From NCBI GenBank assembly GCA_009780445.1, contig WRAA01000018.1, positions 1 to 15,708 of the forward strand: a DNA stretch of 15,708 bases, read 5' to 3'. The DNA comes from Defluviitaleaceae bacterium (lineage in GTDB: Bacteria; Bacillota; Clostridia; Lachnospirales; WRAA01). A program made the position numbers and the translations under genes. Below, piece after piece: positions 6,359 through 13,981 of this stretch. The notes under the pieces are model-generated. The model saw nothing but the letters and a program-made list of their open reading frames with translations. It had not been told where the DNA came from and searched no databases. Within the stretch, counting starts at the first letter, position 1; each line of letters opens with the position of its first letter.

Positions 6359-8064
6359 AAGTCAACAAGCTTGTTTTCGTTAATGAACCGAAACAGTGCC
6401 GTGTATTCGTCTTGGAAATTAAAAACAACAGTGACCTTCTTTGTGCTTTTGTTGCTCAGTCTCGGAACATCATTGATGTTTTCTATGAGGATTTTGTCTA
6501 CCAATGCTACGAGAAGCTCCCTATCTACTTCATGTATGTTTTCATGCTTCTTAAATAGATTTAGGTAGTTGGTTGTATTTTGTTTCACTTGCTTAGATTG
6601 TCGCGCTTCTTTTTTGACCGCGTCAATCTTTGCATTAACACTTTCGGTTTCTTCGCTTAAAGCCCCGGCTCTGCTTGCGTAGAGTTCCTTGCTTATAATT
6701 CCTTCATCATAACTGTCGTACAGTCGATGACTTTTTACTTCAAGCTTCTGCAGATGCTTCTGCAACTTCTCCAAGCTGGTTTGTAGCAGTTTAGAATTAT
6801 CAACACTTTTATCAACTGATAATATTTTGTTGTAGACCTGTTCAAGTTCGGACAGCAGCACGACTTGAGAGCGTATAGCATATAGTATACGTTCATCCAA
6901 AGTGGCTTCTGTTGTGTGAAGAGCCTCGCACTTTCTTGTCATCAGGTAATATTTGCAAACGTATCCGCGTGCTTTTGTACTGCGGTTGCTTCGCTTACAA
7001 CTTAGGGCATATCCGCACTTAGCGCAAAACAGAAACCCGGAGTACTTAGAGCGTTCCCCTACAGGTGAAACCCTTGTAGTTCTGCCAAGCAACATCTGAG
7101 CCTTTTGGAACAGCTCTTCCTCAATAATTGGCTCGTGCGTGTTGTAAACGACATCCCACTCTTCCTCCGGTTTAGCAACATGCCTCTTGTTTTTGTAACT
7201 TATTCTTGCAGACTTACCTTGGATCATGTGTCCGCAATATCTTTCATCTTTGAGTATCTTACGGATAGAATTATAGTTCCATGTATACTCCTTTGGAATA
7301 TTACCGGGAACAATGTTTTGTCCGTTCGCCCTTTGATATTGCAACAGAGACGGTATGCCTATACCGGTTAACTCCATGCACACCTGCCGCATAGAACGAC
7401 CCTCATTAACATACAGATCAAAGATCTTCTTCACGATTACAGCAGCCTCTTCATCTATAATCAGCCGGTTCTTGTTGCCAGGGTCCTTCTTATACCCGAA
7501 CGGAGCAAAAGCACCGATGAACTCTCCGCGCTTGCGCTTGTCCGCGAAGGTCTGTAAGATTTTTTCGCTGGTCTGCTTCACGAAGTATTCGTTGAAGTAG
7601 TTTGTAAAGTGGAACTGCATACCGGATACGCTGGAGGGATCTTTTACGGAATCCACCCGCGGGTTGTCCAGGCAGATGAAGCGGACGTTATGTATCTTGA
7701 AGAACTCTTCTACGTAATATTCGCAGTCGGCATAGTTTCTTGCGAATCGGCTGCCGTCCTTCACGATGATGCAGTTGATCCTCCGCGCCGTACAGTCGTC
7801 GATCATGCGTTGGAAGCCGGCGCGGTCGTCCGTTACGCCGGTCAGGCCGTCGTCTACGTAGGTCTCGACCAGCTCGAACTCTATAGGGTTAATGCCCAGG
7901 AAAGTTTCGATGATCTTGCCTTGGTTGTCGATGGACGCACTTGTTCCGGTGAGAGAGTCTTCCTTCGACAACCGCAGGTACGCGCCGACACGGTACCTCT
8001 TAACATCGTTGACACTTGCGGTGTTAGCCTGTTCATACACGCTTACAGATTTTCTTCTGGCCAT
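6355..8064 (-). CDS. Large serine recombinase (site-specific integrase of a mobile element)
   Basis: Integrase/excisionase of the large serine recombinase class (569 aa), which cuts and rejoins att sites through a phosphoserine link. The N-terminal resolvase domain (about 22-160) carries the catalytic Ser33 in YLRLSKED, DGLTG at 72-76, and Arg106/Arg109 in GSRFARNY. The Recombinase domain (about 185-330) contains GAFAPFGYKKDP. A zinc ribbon follows with Cys347, Cys350, Cys370 and Cys379, and then a long coiled coil (about 403-492) that in this family controls direction. ATG 8064 has GGAGGGG six bases upstream. All domains look intact. GC falls from 53-65% in the catalytic part to about 30% in the C-terminal part in rows I counted. 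Its 3' end faces the S8 gene, the usual orientation of such integrases toward their att site. No cargo typical of a complete conjugative element is present. Confidence 0.95.
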   Translation of the reverse strand: MARRKSVSVYEQANTASVNDVKRYRVGAYLRLSKEDSLTGTSASIDNQGKIIETFLGINPIEFELVETYVDDGLTGVTDDRAGFQRMIDDCTARRINCIIVKDGSRFARNYADCEYYVEEFFKIHNVRFICLDNPRVDSVKDPSSVSGMQFHFTNYFNEYFVKQTSEKILQTFADKRKRGEFIGAFAPFGYKKDPGNKNRLIIDEEAAVIVKKIFDLYVNEGRSMRQVCMELTGIGIPSLLQYQRANGQNIVPGNIPKEYTWNYNSIRKILKDERYCGHMIQGKSARISYKNKRHVAKPEEEWDVVYNTHEPIIEEELFQKAQMLLGRTTRVSPVGERSKYSGFLFCAKCGYALSCKRSNRSTKARGYVCKYYLMTRKCEALHTTEATLDERILYAIRSQVVLLSELEQVYNKILSVDKSVDNSKLLQTSLEKLQKHLQKLEVKSHRLYDSYDEGIISKELYASRAGALSEETESVNAKIDAVKKEARQSKQVKQNTTNYLNLFKKHENIHEVDRELLVALVDKILIENINDVPRLSNKSTKKVTVVFNFQDEYTALFRFINENKLVDF

Positions 8065-8125
8065 TTCAAACCCCTCCGAAATTTATGGGCAGGAGTAATG
8101 GCGTGAATATTTTTGACAGCATCGT

Positions 8126-8153
8126 TCTATCGCCACCTACTCCATCGTGTCAA
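8126..8153 (-). promoter_or_regulatory. Possible promoter of the serine recombinase gene
   Basis: On the minus strand TTGACA (8148-8153) is followed, after 16 bases, by GATAGA (8126-8131), a weak -10 matching three of six positions. It lies about 60 bases upstream of the recombinase ATG. Confidence 0.35.
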
Positions 8154-8199
8154 GTAACATTTTATTACAACTCACTTGCGATCCCTCTGTTGCAAGTAA

Positions 8200-8301
8200 T
8201 ACGGACTTGCAATCTTAACAACGCTTGGCGAATGGGCACAGATGCTGAGCGAACGCGCCCTGTGCCCATGAGGTTAGCGTTGTTTAGATTGCAAGTCCGT
8301 A
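8200..8301. repeat. 102-bp inverted repeat / long hairpin
   Basis: Two 42-base arms (8200-8241 and 8260-8301) match at about 35 positions around an 18-base loop. The outer block TACGGACTTGCAATCT and the inner block ATGGGCACAG are perfect; a six-base bulge separates them. A second, smaller pairing is possible on the left: TTGCAAGT (8190-8197) with ACTTGCAA (8205-8212), which would compete with the long stem. The interval from the recombinase to the toxin remnant holds no convincing intact gene. Confidence 0.8.
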
Positions 8302-8459
8302 TAACATGCTATTCATCATATCATTCGCCTCATTGCCCTTCTATACCTAAATTTATTTTGTACCGCGCACGTATATTACAGCACAACTGCCAAACCGTTT
8401 CCCAAACGCCATAACGCCGGCCTGTCCGTTACGGATGCAGACCCACTCTCTCCCCGTGT

Positions 8460-8852
8460 TTATGGCGAGCCGCCCCCTTCGGTGAAGATAGCCGGACGGA
8501 AATAACCGGCTGAAATAAAAAACGCCCGCGCAGCTCCGTGGGCAGTGATGTCCTCGTTATTTTCGCGCCTGAGTTGCGCGGGATCTATATACTGGGGGAT
8601 TTTATCAGGTACATTGTCCAAGCGCGTAACAACGCCTTGGGTGGAAAAATCCCCCTCCAGGCTGATGGGGTAGGACATGCCGGCCTTTGCGCGTTTGCGG
8701 TAGACCACGTCGCTTACAACCATTGGCGATATGCCCTCGGCAACCTGTTGTGCGCTGTCAGCCAACCGCCGCGCGTCCTCCGTGTAGTTTGCGATATTCT
8801 GCTGTTTCGCCTGGGGTTGACGCCGCGCTCTCGGACGGAACGGCCGCGACAT
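8460..8852 (-). pseudogene. Unrecognised ORF, probably a relic of a mobile-element gene
   Basis: The minus-strand frame encodes up to 131 residues from ATG 8852, with only a weak GGGAG upstream. The central part (KQQNIANYTEDARRLADSAQ, then MVVSDVVYRKRAKAGMSYPI and DNVPDKIPQYIDP) has a balanced composition and reads like real protein. The two ends do not: the first 15 residues are Arg/Pro-rich, and the last 30 run through a terminator-like hairpin (8513-8543). I therefore think the gene has lost its natural ends. I do not recognise the family. It lies head-to-head with a truncated toxin, in a stretch that looks like mobile-element debris. Confidence 0.35.
8513..8543 (-). terminator. Probable rho-independent terminator (minus strand)
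   Basis: Read on the minus strand, a GC-rich stem (GCCC-A-CG pairing with CG-C-GGGC, six-base loop GAGCTG, 8524-8543) is followed by GTTTTTTATTT (8513-8523). It lies inside the end of the relic ORF, suggesting that the original gene stopped just before it. Confidence 0.5.
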
Positions 8853-8867
8853 ACACAACAATCGCTC

Positions 8868-9065
8868 CCGGAGGAACCCATCACGCTGTTGGCAAAGGGC
8901 AAGCCGCTTCCGGCAAAATATCGCGACCACCAGCTAAAGGGCAGACTTTCGGCGTTCCGCGAATGCCACATCAAGGGCGATTGGCTGTTGGTATACCGCA
9001 TCATTGAGGACAAGTTGATTTTATCGCTCCACAGCGCGGGTACGCACTCGGATGTTTTTGGCTGA
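8868..9065 (+). pseudogene. yafQ: YafQ-family (RelE/ParE superfamily) toxin, 5'-truncated
   Basis: The frame encodes the C-terminal two thirds of a YafQ mRNA-interferase toxin: LLAKGKPLPAKYRDHQL, then FRECHIKGDWLLVYRI and HSAGTHSDVFG, ending at TGA 9063-9065. Histidines equivalent to the E. coli catalytic ones are present (DHQL, ECHI, GTHSD), as are the GDW pair and the final Phe. The Arg before GTH in E. coli YafQ seems to be Ser here. The full family length is about 90 residues; the first 30 or so are missing, and the upstream open frame is antisense to another ORF. No RelB/DinJ antitoxin gene precedes it. It is therefore a decayed toxin-antitoxin locus. A GGAGG at 8870-8874 before TTG codons could allow a short product, but a working toxin is unlikely. 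Confidence 0.75.
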
Positions 9066-9099
9066 ACCGAGTGCGCTCCTTTGTCGTGTGGTAAGGAAT

Positions 9100-9120
9100 T
9101 AAGGCGTGTTTGGAAAGCCA
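9100..9120 (+). repeat. Degenerate copy of the 21-bp repeat
   Basis: TAAGGCGTGTTTGGAAAGCC matches the 21-base unit at 15576-15596 at 17 of 21 aligned positions, in the same orientation. It lies between the toxin remnant and the kinase gene, at the right edge of the accessory stretch. Confidence 0.45.
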
Positions 9121-9147
9121 AATGTTATTGAACACAGGTTCTTAGCG

Positions 9148-12015
9148 TTATGGCCTCCCACTTGCTGCGCGAGCTTCTTCAAACTCTCTCAAACTCATAC
9201 CAGCAACTACTTCTGCCATAAATACTAGCGGTAATAGTATATCGCCATCCGCTTCGATTGGGCTAACAGGGTATCCGCTAACTGAAACTATGTTGCGAGG
9301 TGCCCCATTGTCGAGCATTATTGAGCTATCAACTTCAAATTGTACAGTTCTGCCGGTTGGAAGAATAAGGGTTATAGTACGGTTTGCAGGATCTCTTATT
9401 ACGTTGATGTCTTGACGCAAACCAAGTACATCAGAAAATTCCTGCAATGATATCATATCAGGCATAGGCGTAGATATTGGTGTTGGTATAGGAGTAGCAG
9501 CCGGTGTTGGTGTATACCCTACTGCTTCTGGCCTACCAATAATATGCGCCACATGCGCCACCGGTGACCAATCGTTGATTGGGTTACGACGCAAGTCTAG
9601 GCTGGTAAAATTTGTAATGCCAGATAGCGGTGTTAAGTCGCTAACTTGATTGCCAAACAAATCTAGAACAGTTAGATTTGTGAGACTAGACAGCGGTATT
9701 AGATTGCTGATTTGATTGTTACTCAAAAGTAAGTCTGTTAAATTCGTTAGATTTGACAACGGCGACAAGTCGCTAATTTGATTTCTTGCAAGATTCAACC
9801 TGGTTAGATTCGTCATGTATCTTAAATGGGCGATATCTGCATTTTGCAAATTCCTTTCCGTCAACTCGAGGCGTGTCAACGATGTACTGAACTGTTCTCC
9901 CCTTATGGTTATATAAGCAACTGCTGATACGGGCGCAGGTGTTGGCGTTAGTATTGGTTCTGGAATAGGTGCTGGTGTCGGCTCAAGCGTTTGTTCTGGT
10001 GAAGGCGTTGGTGTTGGTTCAGGCACGGGTTCCGGAGCGAGAGTTGGTGTTTGGGTTGCCGCGAGAGGCTGTGCGGGGTTTGGCACGGTTGCCACGACAG
10101 CCGGCTCTAAGCTCAGCCACAAAGCGGGGCGAACTCCGCTGAAAGCGAGATCAACCGAAGCGCCCGATACAGAGACAGCGCCGCTGGAGTTGACTCTAAC
10201 CGCACGGTTATCATATCTTCCGGGTGACCGTAACCACCACCCAATCATGCCGCGGAGGTATCTGGCTATTGCTATTCGCTCAGAATTATAGCTGTCATTT
10301 ATAGTTAGTCTGTTCGCTGACCTGTTGCCCAACTGCCCGCTGTTACCGAAGTGCCACACGACTTGCTCCAAGCTTAGCAGGAATATTTTGTCGAACGTGT
10401 TGTTGCCGCCGGGCGTGCCAAACCACTGGTTGTCGAGGTTACTAATCTCGGTTTCCAGTATAAGAGATCTGTCAGCCTCGCTAAACGTATTATAGAACGT
10501 ATTGTTCAGGTAATGGCGTATCGAACTGCTGCTCCATGTCACATTCTGATTTGTGTGGTGGTACTGCCTGTGTTCTAGTATGTATTCGCTTAACAGCAGA
10601 GCCCTGCCCGTCTGAACGTCAAGCACTCTCCATGTATGGCCACCAAACTCCACTATGTTGCCAACATTTCCGATGGTTTGTCCTGTTAAATCGGCTGCGA
10701 CTATGCTACCTTGGTTATTACTAGCGTGGGCATATGTTTCCGCCGAGCCTTGCGTGTTCCCCGCGCTCATTACAGCGATTGCGGCGGATATGACCATAAA
10801 AACCAAACATGCTGCCGCAACAATCTTATTCCAGTAAGATGTCCGCGCTTGCGTTGGTGCAGATGGCTGTGTAGCTTGTGTATGTGTGGGTTGTGCTTGT
10901 GCTGGTTCTAGCGGTGGCGGTGCGTATGTTGTCTGTTTGAGGGATGGCGCCGGGGAACTGCCCACTGCCTCGGCATACCGCCGGTCGGCTTCGCACAGGG
11001 GGCATTGGCTGTTCTTCCTGTCGTATTGGTGCAGGGGATTGTTGTAGCATGTTGCCAACTGTTGTTCGTACCTGCCCAAGGCTCCGTGCCACTCAACGGC
11101 GTTGGGTCTTTTGCGCGCGTCAACTCGGCCTTCTATGAAGGCTCTGGTGAACAGGTCGGCAATTTCCTCCGGCAGCGTCTCCAGGCCGGGGATAGCCACG
11201 GACTGCGGCTTGTAGCCCGGTCTGAAGCAGTAGCTGTTGCGGCGCACGGCGGCGTCGCCCACGCCGGGGGAGCTTTGCGACACGGACGCGGTCTCGATTA
11301 TGCCGCCGAACGGGGTGTAGCCGTTCATCAACAGTTTGAAGATGTGGATGGCCAGGGCGAAGTTGTCCGTCTCCCGGGTGAAGGTGGGCAACGGTGTTTG
11401 CGCATAGGCGTCGCGGCTTGCCGTGGGGTTGGCGGATATGTAGTCGGAACACTTCTCCAGCAGCTCCGGCGCGGCGTAGCCGGAGGCGCAGACGTTACAG
11501 CGGTAGGTGTTGCCGCCGGCAGGGTCAACAACGTGGTATGTATCCGTGTCCAGGAAGGATACCAGCCCGGTATTCTTGTCCAGCCCGATATTACGCGGGT
11601 TGAAGTCGCCGAACACGTATCCCGCGCGGTGTACTTCCGATATCACAACGCAGATGTTCTGGGCTATGTTGATCTTCTGTTTTGCGGAGAGCGGCAGCAC
11701 GGCGGGGTACTTGTAGATCTCGTTCAACTCGGCGTTTATGTGCAGTTTAGGCATGATGAAGCCGCGGCACTTCCCATATTCGTCGTGAACAATATCCAGC
11801 GGCCAGGCCACCTGCGACAATACTGTGTCGTCTGGCGGGTTCGCGATCATTACCTTGAGTTTTTCCAGCAATTCAGGCGTGAGCGCACCCGCCTTGTATA
11901 TCTTGGCGACCCTGCTTTCTTCGCTGCGTACAAGGTAGATGTCGCCCTCGCCGCCGCTGCCTATGGGCGTGGGGTCCAGGCGGTATATTGTTCCGTTGGC
12001 GCCTATCAGTGTCAT
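9148..12015 (-). CDS. YegI-like Ser/Thr kinase with membrane segment and DUF6273 / LRR / Cu-amine-oxidase-N ectodomain
   Basis: Kinase member of a TerY-P triad (955 aa). The kinase domain (about 15-315) has the Gly-rich loop IGSGGEGDIY (18-27), Lys38 (VAKIYK), a YegI-type catalytic loop GDFNPRN (Asp137, Asn142), DTD in place of DFG (Asp156) and an APE motif (182-184). A short CPLC (338-341) and a Pro/Gln-rich linker precede one membrane helix (398-418). The predicted outside part has a DUF6273-like domain (about 452-637; TWRVLDV, WWLRSPG, GVRPALWL), a Pro/Thr linker, about five internalin-like leucine-rich repeats (712-820; LTNLTDLLLSNNQISNL type), a second linker and a copper-amine-oxidase-N-like stalk domain (853-950). 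ATG 12015 overlaps the phosphatase stop (ATGA), so the two are co-translated. GC is 57-70% over the kinase and about 35% over the repeats. The kinase call is firm, the sensing role inferred. No terminator is evident downstream. Confidence 0.9.
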   Translation of the reverse strand: MTLIGANGTIYRLDPTPIGSGGEGDIYLVRSEESRVAKIYKAGALTPELLEKLKVMIANPPDDTVLSQVAWPLDIVHDEYGKCRGFIMPKLHINAELNEIYKYPAVLPLSAKQKINIAQNICVVISEVHRAGYVFGDFNPRNIGLDKNTGLVSFLDTDTYHVVDPAGGNTYRCNVCASGYAAPELLEKCSDYISANPTASRDAYAQTPLPTFTRETDNFALAIHIFKLLMNGYTPFGGIIETASVSQSSPGVGDAAVRRNSYCFRPGYKPQSVAIPGLETLPEEIADLFTRAFIEGRVDARKRPNAVEWHGALGRYEQQLATCYNNPLHQYDRKNSQCPLCEADRRYAEAVGSSPAPSLKQTTYAPPPLEPAQAQPTHTQATQPSAPTQARTSYWNKIVAAACLVFMVISAAIAVMSAGNTQGSAETYAHASNNQGSIVAADLTGQTIGNVGNIVEFGGHTWRVLDVQTGRALLLSEYILEHRQYHHTNQNVTWSSSSIRHYLNNTFYNTFSEADRSLILETEISNLDNQWFGTPGGNNTFDKIFLLSLEQVVWHFGNSGQLGNRSANRLTINDSYNSERIAIARYLRGMIGWWLRSPGRYDNRAVRVNSSGAVSVSGASVDLAFSGVRPALWLSLEPAVVATVPNPAQPLAATQTPTLAPEPVPEPTPTPSPEQTLEPTPAPIPEPILTPTPAPVSAVAYITIRGEQFSTSLTRLELTERNLQNADIAHLRYMTNLTRLNLARNQISDLSPLSNLTNLTDLLLSNNQISNLIPLSSLTNLTVLDLFGNQVSDLTPLSGITNFTSLDLRRNPINDWSPVAHVAHIIGRPEAVGYTPTPAATPIPTPISTPMPDMISLQEFSDVLGLRQDINVIRDPANRTITLILPTGRTVQFEVDSSIMLDNGAPRNIVSVSGYPVSPIEADGDILLPLVFMAEVVAGMSLREFEEARAASGRP

Positions 12016-13238
12016 GCTTGATCATCCCTTTCTTCGATATGTTCTTGCTCCGGCGCATATTCGCTCGCCTCATCCGGATTGATGTCATTTTCGTAATCTT
12101 CGTATTCATCGGTTTGCTGTGTCGCGGGTGTCGGGGGCGGTTCTGCCGCTTGAGAGGTATGATAGCCGTTGCCGTCGTATTCCTCCGGAGAGGTTGCGGC
12201 ATAGATCCAGACAAACGTAGCCGCAAGCACTACAAATATCGGCACCACCGCGTAAAGGGCTTTTCGCGCTTTCGACTTGTGAGGCGGCTGTGTTGCGGAT
12301 GGCTCCGTCGTAGCCGGCGTACTAGTATCCATACTTACGGATGTGGGCGCCGGATCTGCCGGGGATTTTGCGTCCTTGAACAAACCCGGGTAGGCTTCAC
12401 GCCTCCAAGCTTCGTCGTGCTTTCTCTTTAGCTCTGCCCAGTCCGGCTCTTGATAATATTCCTTGCCCTGCCGCTTAGTGCGTATAGAAGGGTTAATCAG
12501 TACTACTATGGTTTTATCGTCGTTGACCTTCTCATCCGGTATGGCCTCCATGTATTCCTTCATGCGGGCTTCCACTGCCTTCTGCCCCACCTCGTCTATG
12601 CGCAGGCTTTTTTTGTCCATGAAAAATTGTGCCAGAGACACATGTATATTGCTGACAGGGTCATTCTTGATGTAGATTGGGAAGAAGGTTTCCAACATGC
12701 CGTCTGTTGCCATCAACACGCCGGATACCTTCTCGCTGTACCGGCCGAATTCCCATTTGTCCGTAAAGAACAAGGGGAATACCCGGCCTTCAGGGTCTCG
12801 CTGCTGCTTAGTTACCGGCTCGTAACGGCCTTGGGTGGTGAGCGCAATTATGCCGCTGTCGCCGGAATGACCATAGTACAAGGTATCGCGAATAAGCACC
12901 GCCAAGGTTAGGGTGGTGTCATAGTGTTCTATGGCATGGTCTTGTTTGGCCGCTTCTTTTTCGATGGCCTTTTGAGCGGCGAAAAAGGCGGCTCTGATAA
13001 TGTCGAGAATGTCTGAAGCTTTCTTGGCAGTAGCGATATATTGCCGGCAATGCTCAGTAGTTACCGTGACCGCGATTTTCGAGCCTATGTCAGAATGCTC
13101 CGCACTTCCCAATCCGTCTGCCACGGCAGCTATTGATATCTCCTTGCCCAATTGAATGATCATAAAGCTATCCTGGCAAACGATATCATGTTTGATGTGA
13201 TACGTTCCCGGAAGTGATACACCATATGTATAGATCAT
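12012..13238 (-). CDS. Membrane-anchored PP2C-family Ser/Thr phosphatase
   Basis: Metal-dependent PP2C phosphatase (408 aa), the likely counter-enzyme of the kinase encoded next. The metal-binding motifs are present: Asp23 in CQDSF, Asp41-Gly42 in AVADGLGS, GHSGDSG (123-129), ATDGM (Asp179) and Asp240/241 in NDDKT. The catalytic domain fills about 1-250. A charged Pro/Thr-rich linker (250-325) leads to one membrane helix (about 328-347) and a short, very acidic tail rich in Glu, Asp, Pro and Gln (350-408), predicted to lie outside. ATG 13238 has GGGAG eight bases upstream and lies 12 bases after the vWA stop; the stop overlaps the kinase ATG. E. coli YegK, the comparable triad phosphatase, is soluble to my knowledge, so the anchor and acidic tail are unusual. 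Confidence 0.92.
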   Translation of the reverse strand: MIYTYGVSLPGTYHIKHDIVCQDSFMIIQLGKEISIAAVADGLGSAEHSDIGSKIAVTVTTEHCRQYIATAKKASDILDIIRAAFFAAQKAIEKEAAKQDHAIEHYDTTLTLAVLIRDTLYYGHSGDSGIIALTTQGRYEPVTKQQRDPEGRVFPLFFTDKWEFGRYSEKVSGVLMATDGMLETFFPIYIKNDPVSNIHVSLAQFFMDKKSLRIDEVGQKAVEARMKEYMEAIPDEKVNDDKTIVVLINPSIRTKRQGKEYYQEPDWAELKRKHDEAWRREAYPGLFKDAKSPADPAPTSVSMDTSTPATTEPSATQPPHKSKARKALYAVVPIFVVLAATFVWIYAATSPEEYDGNGYHTSQAAEPPPTPATQQTDEYEDYENDINPDEASEYAPEQEHIEERDDQA

Positions 13239-13250
13239 GGCTTGATCTCC

Positions 13251-13937
13251 CTATATGTCCGAAGTATCTCGGTATACATTTCCCTCCAAAGCTGGCAATG
13301 GCGGCTTTTCGCCCGGTGCTGACTGCGATACGGAGCGCATACTCTTTCCGACCCAGTTGAAAAAGTGGGTGAAGTCCGTTCCTTCCAATCGGAGAACCAC
13401 ATCCGTGAGCTGTTTTAGAGATTTTGAATCAAAGTTGCCAACGCCTAAGGCAAGAAACCGGACTTTTCCGGCTGTCTGCGCGTCGTTTATCTCGTGAGCT
13501 ACAGCTGTAATGTCGTCGTGAGGCGCACCGTCGCTGGCGAAGATTATCCACGGCTTGTAGGGTTCGGTGCCCGAACGGCGATAGAAGCGAGATCTCTCGT
13601 CCACCATTTTTAAGGCTTCTTTGATAGGTGCTGTGTACTTGGTTGCGCCGTCGGCTTCTAATTGCATGTGATCCATATATTCGATCGGCACAAAATCTTG
13701 CGCCACGCTAAAACTATCGTTGAACTGAATAACAGCCACATCCAAAATGTCTCGAGTTAGTTTGTCCTTGCAGACATCTGCCTTGAACTGATTTAGTCCC
13801 GCGTTTAATGCCTCAATCGGCCGGCCGTTCATAGAGCCGGAAACGTCCAGCACAAATACAAGTGCCATATGAGACTCACCGGCGTTGATTATGGTTGGGA
13901 CATCGCTTGAAGCAGCGTCAAATCTTTTCTGTTGCAT
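13251..13937 (-). CDS. TerY-like von Willebrand factor A (vWA) domain protein with intact MIDAS
   Basis: Soluble single-domain vWA protein (228 aa) of the TerY/YegL type, the adaptor of the TerY-P triad. The metal-ion-dependent adhesion site is complete: DVSGSMNG (Asp31, Ser33, Ser35), Thr99 in DGATKYTAP, and Asp136 in ASDGAP. The C-terminus ends in a Pro-rich tail (APGEKPPLPALEGNVYRD) shared with the paralogue encoded upstream. I chose ATG 13937, which has GGAGG nine bases upstream; an ATG at 13955 overlaps that site. It lies 44 bases after the paralogue's stop and 12 before the phosphatase. In known triads the vWA protein is thought to work with the kinase/phosphatase pair, probably as a scaffold or phosphorylated partner. 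That role is inferred here. Confidence 0.92.
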   Translation of the reverse strand: MQQKRFDAASSDVPTIINAGESHMALVFVLDVSGSMNGRPIEALNAGLNQFKADVCKDKLTRDILDVAVIQFNDSFSVAQDFVPIEYMDHMQLEADGATKYTAPIKEALKMVDERSRFYRRSGTEPYKPWIIFASDGAPHDDITAVAHEINDAQTAGKVRFLALGVGNFDSKSLKQLTDVVLRLEGTDFTHFFNWVGKSMRSVSQSAPGEKPPLPALEGNVYRDTSDI

Positions 13938-13981
13938 ATTCTTTCGCCTCCGCATTCGTTGGGTTATTATTTTTCAGAACG

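Noticed and set aside
8200..8301. tRNA or other known structured RNA gene
   Set aside because: The fold is one long stem without cloverleaf arms or CCA, and I recognise no conserved RNA family motif.
8085..8414. 109-codon plus-strand ORF
   Set aside because: It runs through the long hairpin, has unnatural composition and shows no recognisable motif.
11005..12021. 338-codon plus-strand ORF opposite the kinase domain
   Set aside because: Antisense shadow of the GC-rich kinase coding region; no domain or ribosome binding site supports it.
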